From positions 408,501 through 472,500 of the forward strand of contig CAUYUJ010020148.1 in assembly GCA_963575745.1 (NCBI GenBank): a DNA stretch of 64,000 bases, in the 5' to 3' direction. Position numbers and translations under genes: made by a program. Of the stretch, positions 46,484-55,567 are shown in pieces (the stretch's first letter is position 1; every line of letters starts with the position of its first letter). The DNA is from Prorocentrum cordatum (taxonomy: Eukaryota; Sar; Dinophyceae; Prorocentrales; Prorocentraceae). Below the pieces are notes generated by a model, which was given only the letters and a program-made list of their open reading frames with translations, did no database searches and was not told the origin of the DNA.

Positions 46484-47730
46484 TCATATATACCAAGGTA
46501 CATATAGTTTCCGCAGCCTCGTTCCATGGTTCCCGCTGCGACCTGCAACGTGAGCCCAAGAGGTAGATCTGGTAAAGTACTGCACAACCTTAGCTAGACT
46601 GTCTAGTTCTGACCGAAGACGTCGGACAGAAGGGCTAAGGGCTCCACCATGGGCAACTCTGAGGACCTCTGAGCAATCGCAGAAGAGCGTGAGGTCCACC
46701 TCGTGGGTGAGGCTGGCGTAGGGGGACTGCAGGAACCAAGCGAGCGCCCACTGGGCACCTTGCAGCTCTGTGGCTAAAGCATGGAGGTGAGCAGGATGTT
46801 CACCTTCAAGAGCCCCTCCTCGAAACCCAAGAGAGCCTGGCGACCGTGGGAGTCCCCAGCGAGAACAACGAAGGCCCACGTGGGTCCCCCTTCTTTGCTG
46901 CCCCCAGAGCCGTCCGTGTATGTATGTATGCTGTTGACCTCGCTGCTGTCATCGATCGCGAGTAACCATGGCATGTGCTGCAACGTGGCTGAGTGCCAGT
47001 ACTTTTCGAGACTCCAAAACATGTTATTGATAGGTCTGCTCCAAGACTGGAGTAGAATGGAGCTGATGGGGGTGGTGTCGGGAAGAGGGCTGAACTGGCA
47101 TCCTCCGGACTGGTACGCTGTTACCCCGGATACGTCGTTGATGTTCACCTGACCCGTGGGGAGAGATTCGCCCCGAGCATTGCCCGAGCTCTCCCCTTGC
47201 CGAGCGGCGCGTCGGGGTCTCAGAAACTCCGCCCGTTCTCTCCGTTGTTGGTGACGGGCCGTTGCGGGTGATCGTCGTCCTCCATGGCCGTCTCGGCGAG
47301 GTCGCTGTCCGTCAGCGGGCCCTCCGCTGCTGCTGGCAGGCGCAAGGACTTGTCCGCTGGCATGGCGGCTCCTCCTGCGATGCTTGCCGTACCTCTGGCA
47401 AGGAGCTTCTGCTGGCCTGGAGCTGCAGCAGCTGCCTCGAGCCTGCGCGCCCCTGCCGATGGCGTTGACCTTCGACCTCCCTTGCCAATGTGCTGGGGCT
47501 TGCCCGACTCCTGCTGTGCTGCTGCTGCTGCTGCTGCCGCTGGTGCTGCTGCTGCTGCTGGGGCTGCACTCGCCTGCGCTGGCCATGGGCCATGGCGCTG
47601 GCGTCTGAGCGGCACCGTGAGCTGGCATTGGCGAAACTGATGAAGATGGGATCTGCAATGCCGCCTGAATGGTGGACATACTTGCAGCAAGGGCCATCAA
47701 TCCTTGCTGCAACTGCACTTGATTGGCTTG
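46484..47730 (-). pseudogene. Retroelement linker and RNase H domain
   Basis: Directly after the TGA at 47731 the same frame continues 'QANQVQLQQGLMALAAS', then a Ser/Ala/Gly-rich linker, and reaches 'SIHTYTDGSGGS' (about 46899-46941), the first catalytic motif of RNase H. A frame change between about 46880 and 46785 is needed to continue with 'HALATELQGAQWALAWF' (second, Glu, motif), 'LTLFCDCSEVLRVAH' (third, Asp, motif) and 'WAHVAGRSGNHGTRL' (fourth region, His kept, but the usual Asp is not evident). RNase H removes RNA from RNA-DNA hybrids during reverse transcription. Confidence 0.75.
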
Positions 47731-48534
47731 TCACTGAGCCAATAACTGTGGTTGTGCATTCAGCTGCTGCTGCGATTCGAATGGGCTCTGAAACGGCGGC
47801 GTCGAGAAAGGAGGAGTGGCCGTGCCGTCGACTGCCTCGAAGGACAATGAGACTGATTTCTCTCTTTCCTTGGCAGCCTCCTCCTTCTCCTTGGCCTCCC
47901 TCGTTAGGATCTCGAAAGATACGAGTGCCTCCTGCGCCTGTGAGAGATCTGTGGCAATAGCTTCTCTTGCTTTCTGGGCCGTCTCTAACGCAATCTCCGC
48001 TTCTCTCTCGGACTGCTGGGCCTCCTCGAGGCGCTTGGTGGCCCTGGTGATGTAGTTCAGCTGATTGCTGACTCTCTCCTTGGGCGGGTATGCGTACACG
48101 TGCATGACATCCAGAATGCGATGCTCTTGCTTTGCTGCTGCAAGAATGGCTTGATCTGAGCCCATCGCTGCCTGCGCCTTGATTTGCTTCTCGACCGCCT
48201 GAATGGCGTCCTTGATGTGTGCTCTGTGGGTCTCCAATTCTGCTGCACTCGTCGGCGGTTCGACCCATAGCCTGTGAGACTGTGCTTCCTTGAGCGTGGC
48301 TACACCAGCAGGAAGGGACTGTGTAGCTGCTGAGGGAGCCGATGCTGATGCTGCTTCTGGCTCTGGGCGATCTGTGCGCATTCGCTCTGGTCCCCTGGAA
48401 ACTGAACGCCCATTTCGTTTTTTGTATGGCTTGGCAGGGTAACATTCTAGGCACCATGCAGACGAAGCCAACTGCTCTGCACCACAACGTGAACAGTACC
48501 ATGACGACTGTGATCTGGCCCATGGGGGCGCCAT
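47731..48534 (-). pseudogene. Retroelement N-terminal region: zinc finger and coiled coil
   Basis: The start is placed at the ATG at 48534 ('MAPPWARSQ'), just before 'SSWYCSRCGAEQLASSAWC' and 'LEC'. This is W-x-C-x2-C-x10-C-x2-C, the RanBP2 zinc-finger spacing. The frame is open upstream to 48678, so an earlier start is possible. After a Ser/Ala-rich linker, a long charged helix follows (about residues 105-230; 'LEEAQQSEREAEIALETAQK'), likely a coiled coil. The function is probably RNA or protein binding, as in the gag-like part of other retroelements. It ends at a TGA at 47731-47733, but the same frame continues without another stop to 46774. Confidence 0.7.
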
Positions 48535-48678
48535 GCTGCTGTGGTGCTCTGCGAGGAACTGTCGCGCTGCGGCGACGCGTAGAAGAGATCGTGCTGCTGA
48601 CCTGCGCTCTCTGGCACGACGGTGCCAGGCAGGTTCGGCCTTGCGGCGTCCTCTGGGCGCCGTGGCGTGCGCAGGCAC

Positions 48679-48984
48679 GCCCAGGCACGGCCTGCCCGCT
48701 GCCGATCGCGGGGCGGCGAGTCTGGCCGACCGTCCCGAGGAGGCGCGCGGACTCAGGGCCCGCTCCCCACGCCTCGAACCGGGACGGCGGCTGGAGGGGG
48801 GAGGAGGGAGGAGGGAGGAGGGAGGAGGGAGGATGAGGAGATGAAGGACAAGGAGGAGGAGAAGGAGGAGGAGGGGAGAGGGAAGGCGTCAATTAGGAGG
48901 GGAGGGAGGGGGCTCCGAAATTCGCATGATGAGCCGGAACCCGTTGTTTCGATAAAAGCCGATAGGGTATCCGGAAGTACTATA
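48679..48984. other. Flank of the retroelement with a GGAGGGA tract
   Basis: The GGAGGGAGGAGGGAGG tract at 48795-48905 lies upstream (5') of the minus-strand retroelement. No promoter or target duplication recognised. Confidence 0.5.
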
Positions 48985-49330
48985 GATGTGGATATATATA
49001 TATATACACATTTACTTACATCTACATATACGTATGAGTATGCACATACCGATGCACATACAAACACATACACATATGCGTGCACCTATACGCAGACATA
49101 GGCATATGCACATACGTATACATTCACATGCACGTACACGTATACATATACATTACAGATCAACAAACGTACACATCTGCATACGCACATGCATAAACAT
49201 GTACATGTACATGTCCATGTACACGCATGTGTACCTGCACATGTACATATCCATATACATATACATATGCCTATGCATATACATGTACATGTACAAATAC
49301 ATACACACATATATACACATATGTGTGTGG
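48985..49330. repeat. Degenerate CATATACA / CACATACG hexamer repeat
   Basis: About 340 bp of alternating purine-pyrimidine words such as ACATATGCATACACAT, TACGTATA, ACATGTACATGTACATG. Many self-complementary hexamers. Frames read as Tyr/Met/His-rich or Cys/Val/Tyr-rich noise. Confidence 0.9.
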
Positions 49331-49620
49331 GTGGAAGCGTGTGAGAGTTTTATCCAGCGAGGGCGCGGTGAGAAGGGAGGGGCCAGGATGCGTGAGGGGA
49401 AAAGGAGACAGCATCGGGAGTGCGAAGGCATCCTTGGCGTGTTTGAGCAGGCGCAGGAAGCGGAGAAGAGAAGGAACGAGGAGGAGGAGGATGAAGAACA
49501 GGATGGGCAAGACGGGGAAGAGGAGGGGGAGGAGGAGGAGGAGAAGGAGGAGGAGGAGGAGGAGCAGGAGGAGGAGGAGGGGGGGAAGGAGGAGGAGGAG
49601 GAGGAGGACGAGATGAGGGG
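49331..49620. repeat. GGA microsatellite and flank
   Basis: GGAGGAGGA units, purest at 49515-49612; a GC-rich unassigned stretch precedes it. Confidence 0.9.
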
Positions 49621-49905
49621 CTAGAGGATTGCCGCCCGGGCTCATGGGACTGGCGATTTGGATGGGGTTTCGTTTTCCTGGTTGTTACCCGGTTTCTTGC
49701 ACGACCTGCATGTGCTGTGGAATCGTGTTTTGCATACCTGCTCGCCTAGTGCATCTTCCTTTTTGTCCGTCGACTTGCACTGCGCAGGTTACCCATCAAC
49801 GCCAGGTGCAATTGAACTAAGCATGTCCCGCCTTCGTACTCGTGACGGTGCCGCCATCTCGCCGATGGAGGGATGAGTGTATGTATATGTGTTTTTAGAT
49901 AATTG
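49621..49905. other. Unassigned
   Basis: No gene or repeat recognised. Confidence 0.4.
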
Positions 49906-49910
49906 TGTGT

Positions 49911-49962
49911 GCATATATATATATATACACATAATACATATATATATATATATATATATCCC
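49911..49962. repeat. TA microsatellites
   Basis: TATATATATATATA around 49913-49926 and ATATATATATATATATATAT at 49938-49959. Confidence 0.95.
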
Positions 49963-50039
49963 CGTGCACGACGCCCGGGCGCCCGGGGCGGCTGCCCCGA
50001 GGGAGCATGGGGGTACCAGGGGCTCTGGGGGTGATCCGA

Positions 50040-53000
50040 GACGGTTCAGGACAGCTCCTCAAGAGGCCTCAGGAGGCCTCCAAACAGGCCGAAGATGCCC
50101 AGAATCACCGAATTGTCGCTCCAAGACGCCGAAGATGGTCCGCAGACATCTTCCCAAACCGCCCAAGACGGCCCAAGAGGCATCCAAGAGGACTCCCAAG
50201 AGGGCCTGCAGAAGCAAAAATGGCCCCATTCCCTCCGGAAAAAGTACATTTTTATAATATTCGCCCAGAGGCCTCCAAGCTCGCGCCACGACGGCCGAAG
50301 AGGGTCCCAGAGGGCCCCAAGATCGCACCAGACGGCCAAAGAGAGTTCCAAGAGGGCCCCAAGACGGCTCAAGTGGGGTTCAGGAGTGACCTAGAGGCCC
50401 CCAAGACAGCCCAAGAAGGCCCCAGGACCGCTCCCAGAAAGGGCTCACAGGGGTACCCGACCTGACATTTCCAGCTTTCCTGCCCAAAGAGAGCCCTCGG
50501 AGACCCCAAGAAGGCCCCCCAAAGCATCCAGGATGCCCCAAGAGGCCCCCCACAGGCCCTCGAGAGGCTTCCAAGAGGCCCCCAGGAAGCCGAAGATGGT
50601 CCGCAGACAGCCCCCCAAACCGCCCAAGACGGCCCAAGAGGCATCCAAGAGGACTCCCAAGAGGGCCCACATAAGCAAAACTGGCCCCATTCCCGCCGGA
50701 AAACGTGCATTTGTAATATTCGCCCAGAGGCCTCCAAGACCGCGCCAAGACGGCCAAAGAGGGTCCCAGAGGGCCAAAAGATCGCACCAGACGGCCAAAG
50801 AGAGTTCCAAGAGGGCCCAAAGACGGCTCAAGTGGGGTTCAGGAGTGACCTAGAGGCCCCCAAGACAGCCCAAGAAGGCCCCAGGACCGCTCCCAGAAAG
50901 GGCTCACAGGGGTACCCGACCCGACATTTCCAGCCTTCCTCCCCAAAGAGAGCCCTAGGAGACCCCAAGAAGGCCCCCCAAAGCATCCAGGATGCCCCAA
51001 GAGGCCCCCCACAGGCCCCCAAGATGCCTCCAAGAGGCCCCCAGGCAGCCGAAGATGGTCCGCAGACAGCCCCCCAAACCGCCCAAGACGGCCCAAGAGG
51101 CATCCAAGAGGACTCTCAAGAGGGCCTGCAGAAGCAAAAATGGCCCCATTCCCTCCGGAAAACGTGCATTTTTATAATATTCGCCCAGAGGCCTCCAAGC
51201 TCGCGCCACGACGGCCAAAGAGGGTCCCCGAGGGCCCCAAGATCGCACCAGACGGCCAAAGAGAGTTCGAAGAGGGCCCCAAGACGGCTCAAGTGGGGTT
51301 CAGGAGTGATCCGCAGATAGCCCCCCAAACCGTCCAAGACGGCCCAAGAGGCATCCAAGAGGACTCTCAAGAGGGCCTGCAGAAGCAAAAATGGCCCCAT
51401 TCCCTCCGGAAAACGTGCATTTTTATAATATTCGCCCAGAGGCCTCCAAGCTCGCGCCACGACGGCCAAAGAGGGTCCCCGAGGGCCCCAAGATCGCACC
51501 AGACGGCCAAAGAGAGTTCGAAGAGGGCCCCAATGACGGCTCAAGTGGGGTTCAGGAGTGACCTAGAGGCCCCCAAGACAGCCCAAGAAGGCCCCAGGAC
51601 CGCTCCCAGAAAGGGCTCACAGGGGTACCCGACCTGACATTTCCAGCTTTCCTCCCAAAAAGAGCCCTCGGAGATCCCAAGAATGCCCCCCAAAGCATCC
51701 AGAATGCCCCAAGAGGCCCCCCACAGGCCCCCAAGAGGCTTCCAAGAGGCCCCCAGGCAGCCGAAGATGGTCCGCAGACAGCCCCCCAAACCGCCCAAGA
51801 CGGCCCAAGAGGCATCCAAGAGGACTCCCAAGAGGGCCCACATAAGCAAAACTGGTCCCATTCCCTCCAGAAAACGTACATTTGTATAATATTCGCCCAG
51901 AGGCCTCCAAGACCGCGCCAAGACGGCCAATGAGGGTCCCAGAGGGCCAAAAGATCGCACCAGACGGCCAAAGAGAGTTCCAAGAGGGCCCAAAGACGGC
52001 TCAAGTGGTGACCTAGAGGCCCCCAAGACAGCCCAAGAAGGCCCCAGGACCGCTCCCAGAAAGGGCTCACAGGGGTACCCGACCTGACATTTCCAGCCTT
52101 CCTCCCCAAAGAGAGCCCTAGGAGACCCCAAGAAGGCCCCCCAAAGCATCCAGAATGCCCTAAGAGGCCCCCCACAGGCCCCCAAGATGCCTCCAAGAGG
52201 CCCCCAGGCAGCCGAAGATGGTCCGCAGACAGCCCCCCAAACCGCCCAAGACGGCCCAAGAGGCATCCAAGAGGACTCTCAAGAGGGCCTGCAGAAGCAA
52301 ACATGGCCCCATTCCCTCCGGAAAACGTGCATTTTTATAATATTCGCCCAGAGGCCTCCAAGCTCGCGCCACGACGGCCAAAGAGGGTCCCCGAGGGCCC
52401 CAAGATCGCACCAGACGGCCAAAGAGAGTTCGAAGAGGGCCCCAAGACGGCTCAAGTGGGGTTCAGGAGTGATCCGCAGATAGCCCCCCAAACCGCCCAA
52501 GACGGCCCAAGAGGCATCCAAGAGGACTCCCAAGAGGGCCCGCAGAAGCAAAAATGGCCCCATTCCCTGCGGAAAACCTGCGTTTTTATAATATTCGCCC
52601 AGAGGCCTCCAAGCTCGCGCCACGACGGCCAAAGAGGGTCCCAGAGGGCCCCAAGATCGCACCAGACGGCCAAAGAGAGCTCGAAGAGGGCCCCAATGAC
52701 GGCTCAAGTGGGGTTCAGGAGTGACCTAGAGGCCCCCAAGACAGCCCAAGAAGGCCCCAGGACCGCTCCCAGAAAGGGCTCACAGGGGTACCCGACCTGA
52801 CATTTCCAGCCTTCCTCCCCAAAGAGAGCCCTAGGAGACCCCAAGAAGGCCCCCCAAAGCATCCAGAATGCCCTAAGAGGCCCCCCACAGGCCCCCAAGA
52901 TGCCTCCAAGAGGCCCCCAGGCAGCCGAAGATGGTCCGCAGACAGCCCTCCAAACCGCCCAAGACGGCCCAAGAGGCATCCAAGAGGATTCTCAAGAGGG

Positions 53001-53445
53001 CCCGCAGAAGCAAAACTGGCCCCAAGACCCAAAAATGGCCCCAATCCCTTCGGAAAGCGTATATTTTTTAAAGATTCGCCTCTTGAGCTTCCAGGGCATC
53101 CAAGACGGCCCGAGAGGCCCCCAAGATCTTCCCCAGACGGCCCAAGAGGGCTCCAAGACAGCCCAAAAGGACCCCAGGCGAGCCCAAGAGGTCCCCAAGA
53201 CGGCCCAAGAGGGCCCCAGGACGGCCCCAAGAAGGGGCCCAGAGGGGGGACCGAAACGGACATTTCAAGCTCTCCGCCCCTAGAGGTCCCCAGGAAGCCC
53301 CAAGAGAGGCCCCCCAAACGCCCCCAAGATGCTCCCAAAAGGCCCCCAAGAATTCCCAAGAGGTTCCCAGGAATCCCCAAGAGGCCCCCAAGAGCCCCCT
53401 CCCCAGACGCCCTGAGGTACTCTTTTCGCTCCCAAAGCTTCCGGA
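50040..53445 (+). repeat. Higher-order tandem repeat, ~460-bp units built on CCCCAAGA(C/G)GGCCCAAGAGG
   Basis: An AT-rich core (GAAAACGTGCATTTTTATAATATTCGCCCAGAGGCC) marks each unit and occurs near 50246, 50706, 51166, 51416, 51866, 52328, 52578 and 53056. Spacings are about 460, 460, 250, 450, 462, 250 and 478 bp. The run 51166-52328 (about 1,162 bp: long, short, long) is therefore repeated as a block. Between cores lie degenerate 11-13-bp words (AAGAGGCCCCC, AGACGGCCCAAG). Frames in both directions are long and repetitive ('MGPLGALL...' style); I do not call genes. The last unit (53030-53440) is the most diverged. Confidence 0.93.
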
Positions 53446-53800
53446 CAACTCTCGGCTTCCTGAGGCCCGTCACGGGCCCCGGGACCGTCAAACATTTACG
53501 ACGAAACTCCGGGTCTATGGAAGTTGTCGGGACCCCGTGGACACTTCAGGAACTCCCCATTGAACGAGTCACTACGTGGACGTCGTCGTCGTCGTCGGCG
53601 GTCGTCATCGTCGTGGTGGTGGCGGTCGTCGTCGTCGTGATCGTCGTCGTCGTCATCGTCATCGTCGCCTTCGTCGTCACTCGTCGCCGCCCCCGTCGTC
53701 TGCGTCGTCGTCGATAACCACATGAGCGAAAACGAGAGCAGCAAGACGTGGCGCAGCCGTGACTAGAACCTAAGCGCGCGCGAAGCTCGCGTGGTTCTAG
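53446..53800. repeat. GTC microsatellite and flank
   Basis: GTCGTCGTC units with GTG and ATC variants at 53580-53715. GGCCCGTCACGGGCCCCGGGACCGTCAAA (53463-53490) resembles the TCTCGGGGCC(G/A)TCAAAAA part of the dispersed family at 60759 and 63255. Confidence 0.75.
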
Positions 53801-53840
53801 TATATATATATATATATGTATATATGTACGTATGTGTGTG
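53799..53840. repeat. TA/TG microsatellite
   Basis: TATATATATATATATGTATATATG then TGTGTGTGTGT. Confidence 0.95.
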
Positions 53841-54336
53841 TGTGTTTGTGGCGTCCACCGCCCTGTAGACTTCGCGGTCCTCCCCGTAAGTCCGTATTCG
53901 CCGCGCCGTATTTGTCGACCCCTCGAGTTCCGTCACTGGGCTTGTCGGCGCGCCCTTGTGCGCTATTTCGCTGTCCTCTTTCTCGTGGTCGTTCTCCTTG
54001 AGGTGAGCTTCCTCGACGGGCTACGTGGGTCCCAGTCCGCTTCTGTGGTCCCAGCGGTTCTTCTGGGCGCTTCACCGAGTGCCGCCACCTCGTCGTTGCG
54101 CGCGTGGCCGCGACGCCAAACACATTTGCTTATGGTTGTGTGTGCGTGTGCGTGTGTGCGCGCGTGTGTATGTGAGCGTGCGTGCTTGCGTGCGTGCGTG
54201 CGTGGTTGCGTGCGTGTGCATGTGTGCGTGTGTGCGCGTGTGTGTGTGTGTGTGTGTGTGTGTGTCCGGGTGTCTGTGTGCGTGTGCATGTGTGCGTGTG
54301 CGTGTGCGTGTGCGTGTGCGTGTGCGTGCGCGTGTA

Positions 54337-54375
<39 letters not shown>

Positions 54376-54376
54376 G

Positions 54377-54423
<47 letters not shown>

Positions 54424-54988
54424 GCGTGCATGTGTGTGTATGTGGCGTGTCCCTCCCTGCTATTTACGCCCCGGTGTGCTTTATGGCGCCCTTTCTGCTT
54501 CCAACGCTCAGGCACGTCGGGCAGGGCCCTTCTGGCCGGCGTGTCACCGCGCTGCTTTCCACGCCCGGATATGCTGTATGACGGTAAGTGCAGCGATATC
54601 CTAAGCGAGCGATTCTAAGGGCCTGGCCGCGGCTCCGCGATCCGTTCTTGCCCGGCGTCCACCTCGTCGTTGCGCGCGGGGCCGCTACCGCCAAGCATTG
54701 TGCGTGTGTGTTGCCAGCGTGTGCGTCCGTATCCTTGTCAGTGTTTAGGTGTTCGTGTGAAAACGAAGCATGCGTATGCGTGCGCGTGTGATCATAGCTA
54801 TCCAACAAGACTGGCACGTGAATTCTCTCTGTTGGATACGTGCGAATGTGTGCGTGCGTGTGCGTGTGTGTATGTGTGTGCGTTCGATGGTTATTCTTTC
54901 ATCACCGGCTGGATGAGCGTTGAGTGGCACGCGAACGCGAGGCAGCGTGCCTGCGTGTGCATGATGGCGGGGCGTATGTGTGTGTGTG

Positions 54989-55020
<32 letters not shown>

Positions 55021-55545
55021 TGCGTGCGTGTGTGTGTGTGTTTCCACGCCCTGTCGCTGCGCGCGGGGCTGCGACGCCAAGCAATGTGCGTGTGTGTGTG
55101 TGTGTTTGTGCGTATGCAGGTGCATCCGTGTGTGCGTGTGTGTGTGTGTGAATGAGAGAGCGGGCCGTCCCGTCGCACTTCTCTTAGTTATCTTCGTTAC
55201 TTTGTCTTGCCTGCTCCGCCGCGTTGCTACGCGCGTGACCGCGACGCCAAACAGTGCGTGTCCATGTGGGTGCGTGTCCTCTGCCATCCACGCCCGGATT
55301 TCTTATGGACGAGATCCAAGGCGGTCTGTGAGGGCTCGGGCTCTCCTGTTTCCCGCGCGCGCATCTGTTTTGGAGCCTTCTCCGCCCTGTCGCTGCGCGC
55401 AGGACCGCGACACCAAAATCTCTGTGTGTGTGCGTGTTTGTGTGTGTGTGTGTGAATGTATGTGTGTGCGCGTGTGTGTCTGTGTGCGTGTGCATGTGTG
55501 TGTGTGTGTGCCTGTGTGTGTGTGTGAGTTTGTTTGTGTGTGCGT
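53841..55545 (+). repeat. Module repeat: GCGCG.(G)CCGCGACGCCAA plus GT/GC tracts
   Basis: The motif TTGCGCGCGTGGCCGCGACGCCAAAC (54095) recurs near 54673 (GTTGCGCGCGGGGCCGCTACCGCCAAG), 55057 (GCTGCGCGCGGGGCTGCGACGCCAAG), 55219 (GTTGCTACGCGCGTGACCGCGACGCCAAAC) and 55391 (TCGCTGCGCGCAGGACCGCGACACCAAAA). Each is followed within a few bases by (GT)n / (GTGC)n. The tract at 54140-54445 is about 300 bp of alternating purine-pyrimidine. The last tract abuts the LamG-like gene. Confidence 0.8.
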
Positions 55546-55567
55546 GCAGCCTGGCTCGAGCCACGCG

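Larger units (their letters stand above)
40700..48678 (-). mobile_element. Nearly full-length non-LTR retroelement, mutated
   Basis: Reading 48678 to about 40700 on the minus strand gives, in order: a RanBP2-like zinc finger, a coiled coil, a low-complexity Gln/Ala/Ser linker, RNase H, an EEP endonuclease, a reverse transcriptase, two C2H2 zinc fingers, and a domain with cytosine-methyltransferase-like motifs. The parts are detailed as separate entries. The copy is broken by one in-frame TGA and several frameshifts, some of them at G/C homopolymers, so part of the damage may be sequencing error. No LTRs, obvious target-site duplication or poly-A tail are seen. RNase H ahead of the endonuclease is not the usual LINE order (endonuclease, reverse transcriptase, then RNase H). 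Confidence 0.85.

Noticed and set aside
48985-49330. Telomere-like hexamer array
   Set aside because: Words are CATATA/CACATA type and degenerate, not the TTTAGGG expected for dinoflagellates.
50007-53491. Many long open frames with 'GPLGALLGPSW' or 'KTAQEGPRTAP' repeats
   Set aside because: They follow directly from the GC-rich tandem words, exist on both strands at once, and lack any non-repetitive conserved part.
53832-54618. Cys/Val-rich proteins over the GT tracts
   Set aside because: Reading of (GTGTGC)n in three frames; no conserved non-repeat part.
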